Shown here: positions 60,291 through 64,000 of the stretch, in pieces | Numbering within the stretch: the first letter of the stretch is position 1 | Layout of the letters: each line of letters opens with the position of its first letter | Origin: Loxodes magnus | Lineage: Eukaryota > Ciliophora > Karyorelictea > Loxodida > Loxodidae | Assembly: GCA_946699065.1 (NCBI GenBank) | Contig: CAMPDV010000234.1 | Span: 1-64,000, forward strand | Direction: 5' to 3' | DNA: 64,000 nucleotides | Translations under genes and position numbers: made by a program | Notes under the pieces: generated by a model | The model's database searches: none | Told to the model about the DNA's origin: nothing | What the model saw: the letters and a program-made list of their open reading frames with translations, nothing else

Positions 60291-62882
60291 ATGGATATGT
60301 AACAGTGTCCTAACTGTAGAAATGCTTTCGATTAAGGTTAGTTTTAAGCCAAGCAACTTCCTTGCAACTGCGTTTAATGTTTCAACTGTCTAAATGCCAT
60401 ATATCAGCTTACGGGAATGGTCGTATGTAGATATCACCAGCAAACTTTTATTATAAGTCCTTAGGATTTGCAAAACTATATGGAGCAATAACCAATATAA
60501 CCTTATTTGCCTCAACAGCATCAAGCATTGGACTAAGTATGGTTAAATCAATAACTCGATTGGTTATAGGAGTAACAAGTTTAGAAATAAGAGCAGCTAT
60601 AGTTTATAAGAAATGTTATCAATTGGACTAGTAAATAGTGGAATAATATCTGCTAGTAGATAATTAAATGAATATTCAAGATCTTGATAGAATAATATTC
60701 TTAAAGAGTGAATAAGATTAAGAGTTTACTGAATCGTCTATCGGAACTCAGCATTTAATAATAATAGTAATAACGCTAGCATATCCACCAGCAGTAGGCA
60801 AATCAGTATTAGCTATAAGAATAATAGTAGTAATTTACGGATATACTAAGAGAAATCAATGAGATGAAGTAAGAATAGAATATAAATTTGAGTGATTAAG
60901 GTTTGCGATACAATATTCAGTATTATCTCTTAAATGCCTTCAATTTTCTGAGAGATCATTCATAGGGTTAGATATTAACTCAGTAAAAAGCTTGTTAGTT
61001 AATAGAATCTTATTTCAGCCAATAAAATGTAATAAGTGGTTTATGTTAAGGTCAATAATAATAATAGTAATTTCAACAAAAACAATTATAGGATCTTCAA
61101 TAATAAGAAATATAACAAAACTAATAGTTATAATACTTATATTAAGACTAAGCCTCCCTAAGACACTAGAGTTAAGACAAATAATAAGTTTAAGAATAAG
61201 TCAAATAAAAAGACTAATCTCAATTTAAAATATACCAAGAAGTTTCAAGTACTCTATAAAGAAAAGAATATCAGTTACTTCAACATATTATTGAACTTTA
61301 GTTAGAGTAATAGAACTTATAAGTTCAATAACTATAAGAGCAGCCAAACTTGATAAAATAAGCCTTAGTGAATTTCAATACTCTAACGTTCGAATAGTTA
61401 ATTTAAATCTTAAACCAATTACAACAACAACAAAGTATTGATATCTAATATTTGAAGTAACATCCTTTAAATCACTCAAGCTTAGCCTTTCAGACCTCAG
61501 TCTTATTATAGTTATATAGGGTATCTAATTAATAACTGGCTGATAAATTAAATTAGGTATTATAGTTATCTAGATCATTATAGGAAGTATCGTAGTTATC
61601 ATCGAATGTGATAACGATACTTAACTACCTGAATGTTAAGTTTGCATCATAATAAAATTTCTCCAACATGAGATTGTTGTAAGCAGATTTATCGGACATG
61701 ACATTTACTGAATGTGATTTCTCTAATTCAAGTTTCCATCAATGCAATTTAAGGAATACTAAGTTTATCGGTTGTACATTGAGTAATGCTGATCTTTCCG
61801 ATATAGCAACTGAGTATCCTCATGAACTTGATTGTCATTCCAACTGCATCAGATCAATAGCTATCTCTCCTGACAATCAATACATCATCACTGGTTCAGA
61901 TGATAAAAAAATTAAGATCTGAGATTATTAAACATCTGCCTTAATAAATACTTTATCCGGACATACTTCTTATGTTACATCGGTAGTAATCTCCTTGGAC
62001 TCTAGTCATATCATATCAGCATCTGTTGACAAAACCATAAAGATTTGAAATTTCTCTGATGGTACTCTCCTGAGAACTTTAGAGGGACATACTGATATTG
62101 TTACCTCGGTAGTAATCTCCTATGACTCTAGATATATCATATCAGCCTCTGTTGACAAAACCATAAAGATCTGAAATTTCCGTGATGGTACTCTCCTGAG
62201 AACTTTAGAGGGACATACTGATACTATTTCTTCGGTAGTAATCTCCTATGACTCTAGATATATCATATCAGCATCACATGACAAAACTATTAAGATATGA
62301 AAGTTATAAAGTTCATTTTGGGATTTTTTATCTAGTTCCTGTGTTAAAACTTTATCCGGACATACTTCTTATATTTACTCGGTAGTAATCTCCTATGACT
62401 CTAGTTATATAGTATCAGCATCAAATGACTCAACCATAAAGATCTGAAATTTCCCTGATGGTACTCTCCTGAGAACTTTAGTGGGACATACTTACTCTAT
62501 TCGATCGATAATAATCTCCTATGACTCTAGATATATCATATCAGCATCATGAGACAAAACCATAAAGATATGGTCTTTTTCAGCTGGTTAATGTGTATTA
62601 ACTTTGAGTGGTCACAAAAATTGAATATGGTCCTTGGCATTATCAAAGGATTCAAGATGGATCTATTCTGGGGATGGTATTGGTAACTTGAGAAGATGGA
62701 ATGTATAGAGGTTGTTAAGTGTTGATGAATCTGTGGGATAGGTAGGTGTCAATTTAATTAATTTAATAATAAAGTAGTTGGATTGGAATGAGGTATATGC
62801 TCCCTATGGAATGAGGATGAGTGATTGTGAAGTAAGCAACATATAGATGAGTGAGTAGGACTTGAATAGAATTATGAGATGA
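60291..62882 (+). CDS. RING/Gln-rich coil/pentapeptide/WD40 protein, intact copy 2
   Basis: ATG 60291 to TGA 62880-62882, 863 residues in one frame. All eight RING ligands (C6 to H49) are kept although neighbouring residues changed. The Gln-rich coil, pentapeptide-like repeats from residue 460 and seven WD40 blades are present. Codons differ from copy 1 by TGA/TGG, TAG/TAA and TAA/CAA swaps at 62571, 62589 and 61680. Blade residues after each G-H and in the SAS-x-D turn differ strongly from copy 1 while the scaffold is almost constant (turn residue V, V, H, N, W here; an insertion, D, D, D, V there). Likely a ubiquitin ligase with its own binding specificity; this is inference. Confidence 0.92.
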
Positions 62883-62984
62883 GATGTTTTTATTAAATTA
62901 ATGAACTTATTAAATTAATATATTTATTTAGACTAATGAATTTAAGTATTTGAATAATCAATATACTACTATATACTACTAATC

Positions 62985-63190
62985 TACTATACTATTATAC
63001 TGTTATACTGTTATACAGTTATATTGTTATAATACTAATCTATAATACTATATATAAAATTATACAGTTATAAAGTTATACTGTTATGCTGTTATACTGT
63101 TATAATACTAATCTATAATTTTATTATACAGTTATACTGTTATACTACTAAACTCATATATAAAACTATATTACAATGATATTATACAGT
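62985..63190 (+). repeat. Short tandem repeats after RING-WD40 copy 2
   Basis: Runs of TATACTGTTATACAGTTAT and ATACTAATCTATA. Longer than the corresponding run after copy 1. Confidence 0.6.
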
Positions 63191-63934
63191 TAAAGGACTA
63201 TGATAAAATATTAAATGTATACTAAAGTTGAGTTACGACTCTAAGCAATAAAGTAGCAAAATAACAAAGTGTCAATGTAGTTGAATAAATTATAATAATA
63301 ATAAATTATAATGATATAAGTTTTTGTTTAAATTGTTGAGGTGTAAGAGTATGTAGTTTGGATTAGATTGAATTTGTGTAAAAGAGGGTGTAAGTATTTA
63401 TTAAATAAAGGATTGAATGTGTTAATGATTTTAAAAAATCTAAAAGAGTAATTGCGTTATTGTTTAAGTATTTTAAAAGGATAATTATTTTAAGAATAGT
63501 GGAAAGTTTTTTTTATAATTGTTTATAATGAGAAATAGTGCTTTGTGAGAAGAGAGAGGGTTGAATAATTATAAGAGTATAAAGATTAAAAAAAAGTATT
63601 TAAATTTTAAATATTTTTTATTGAAAGAGAAAGAAAGCATATGGAAAATTATAAAAGTAATTATTTTTTAAAAGTAATTATTTTTTAATTATAAAAGTTT
63701 ATGTTATAATTTTTTTCTGTTATAAAAGTTTTATGGTATAAAAGTTTCTGTTATAAAATTTTTTAATATAAAAGTTTTTATATTATAAAAACTTCTGTGC
63801 AATATTTAATTTATAAATTTTTTAGGAGTTTATGGGTGAATTAAATAGAAAATGTAGTTAAATTTAAATTTAATTTAAATTTGTATTTAATTAGTGTGAT
63901 AAGATTGATATTTGAGTGTAATTTTTGGGAAAAC

Positions 63935-64000
63935 AAAAAATTTGTTTTTTTGCTCAGCGTTTTGCACTATAAGACATTTTTTTGAATGGACTAAATTTTT
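63935..64000 (+). repeat. TTTGCTCAGCG element at window end
   Basis: Counterpart of 33021-33085; shows that cassette homology continues beyond the window. Confidence 0.7.

Larger units (their letters stand above)
44456..64000 (+). repeat. Segmental duplication, copy 2 (continues past window)
   Basis: Same order and orientation as 19822-33085, with an extra 6.66 kb (45708-52366) holding most of two LINEs. Confidence 0.85.

Noticed and set aside
1-64000. Bacterial or standard-code eukaryotic interpretation
   Set aside because: Under the standard code no ORF exceeds about 120 residues, while kinase, Kelch, WD40 and RT domains appear only when TAA/TAG and TGA are read as Gln and Trp.

Overview
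This window is AT-rich nuclear DNA of a ciliate in which all three classical stop codons are used inside genes. Two near-identical copies of one gene (29476..32070 and 60291..62882) show the code directly. At matching positions they interchange TGA/TGG, TAG/TAA and TAA/CAA, so TGA reads as Trp and TAA/TAG as Gln. Both genes still end at a conserved TGA. This is the karyorelict-type code (NCBI table 27, as in Loxodes and relatives); a Condylostoma-type code (table 28) is less likely because the inferred ends are TGA. No species is claimed. Because every codon can be sense, an open frame proves nothing here. I relied on recognisable domains, paralogue comparison and codon pattern.

Layout. 0-18.7 kb is a mixed gene region: a possible coiled-coil gene, a TPR-protein kinase gene broken by an 11-bp duplication, two diverged coiled-coil-like paralogues, two long hypothetical proteins and a Kelch gene. 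19.8-33.1 kb is a cassette on which a second, larger copy (44.46-64.0 kb) is modelled. In order it holds the 3' end of a LINE, a kinase-WD40 pseudogene (minus strand), a truncated and permuted rDNA piece (18S 3' part, ITS1, 5.8S, ITS2, 28S lacking its 3' end, spacer, 18S 5' part), and then an intact RING/Gln-rich/pentapeptide/WD40 gene. The second copy carries 6.66 kb more, namely two LINEs (endonuclease plus reverse transcriptase). Between the copies lie AT-rich DNA, a LINE tail, two tRNA loci, a decayed TPR gene and a third, inverted, degenerate RING-WD40 gene.

Biology. The most notable system is the RING-WD40 family: a TRIM-like ubiquitin-ligase architecture ending in a seven-bladed propeller. 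Its blades are nearly identical at DNA level and differ mainly at the few positions known to be hypervariable in fungal allorecognition WD40 proteins. Three copies in 64 kb (two intact, one dead) and the variable face suggest a rapidly diversifying recognition receptor; that function is inference. The neighbouring kinase-WD40 and TPR-kinase genes share the repeat-sensor plus signalling-domain style, but each has a substituted DFG motif and a broken frame.

Limits. Many frame breaks fall in A/T homopolymers and could be uncorrected long-read errors; others, such as the 11-bp duplication, cannot be explained that way. Low-confidence coding calls are marked as such.
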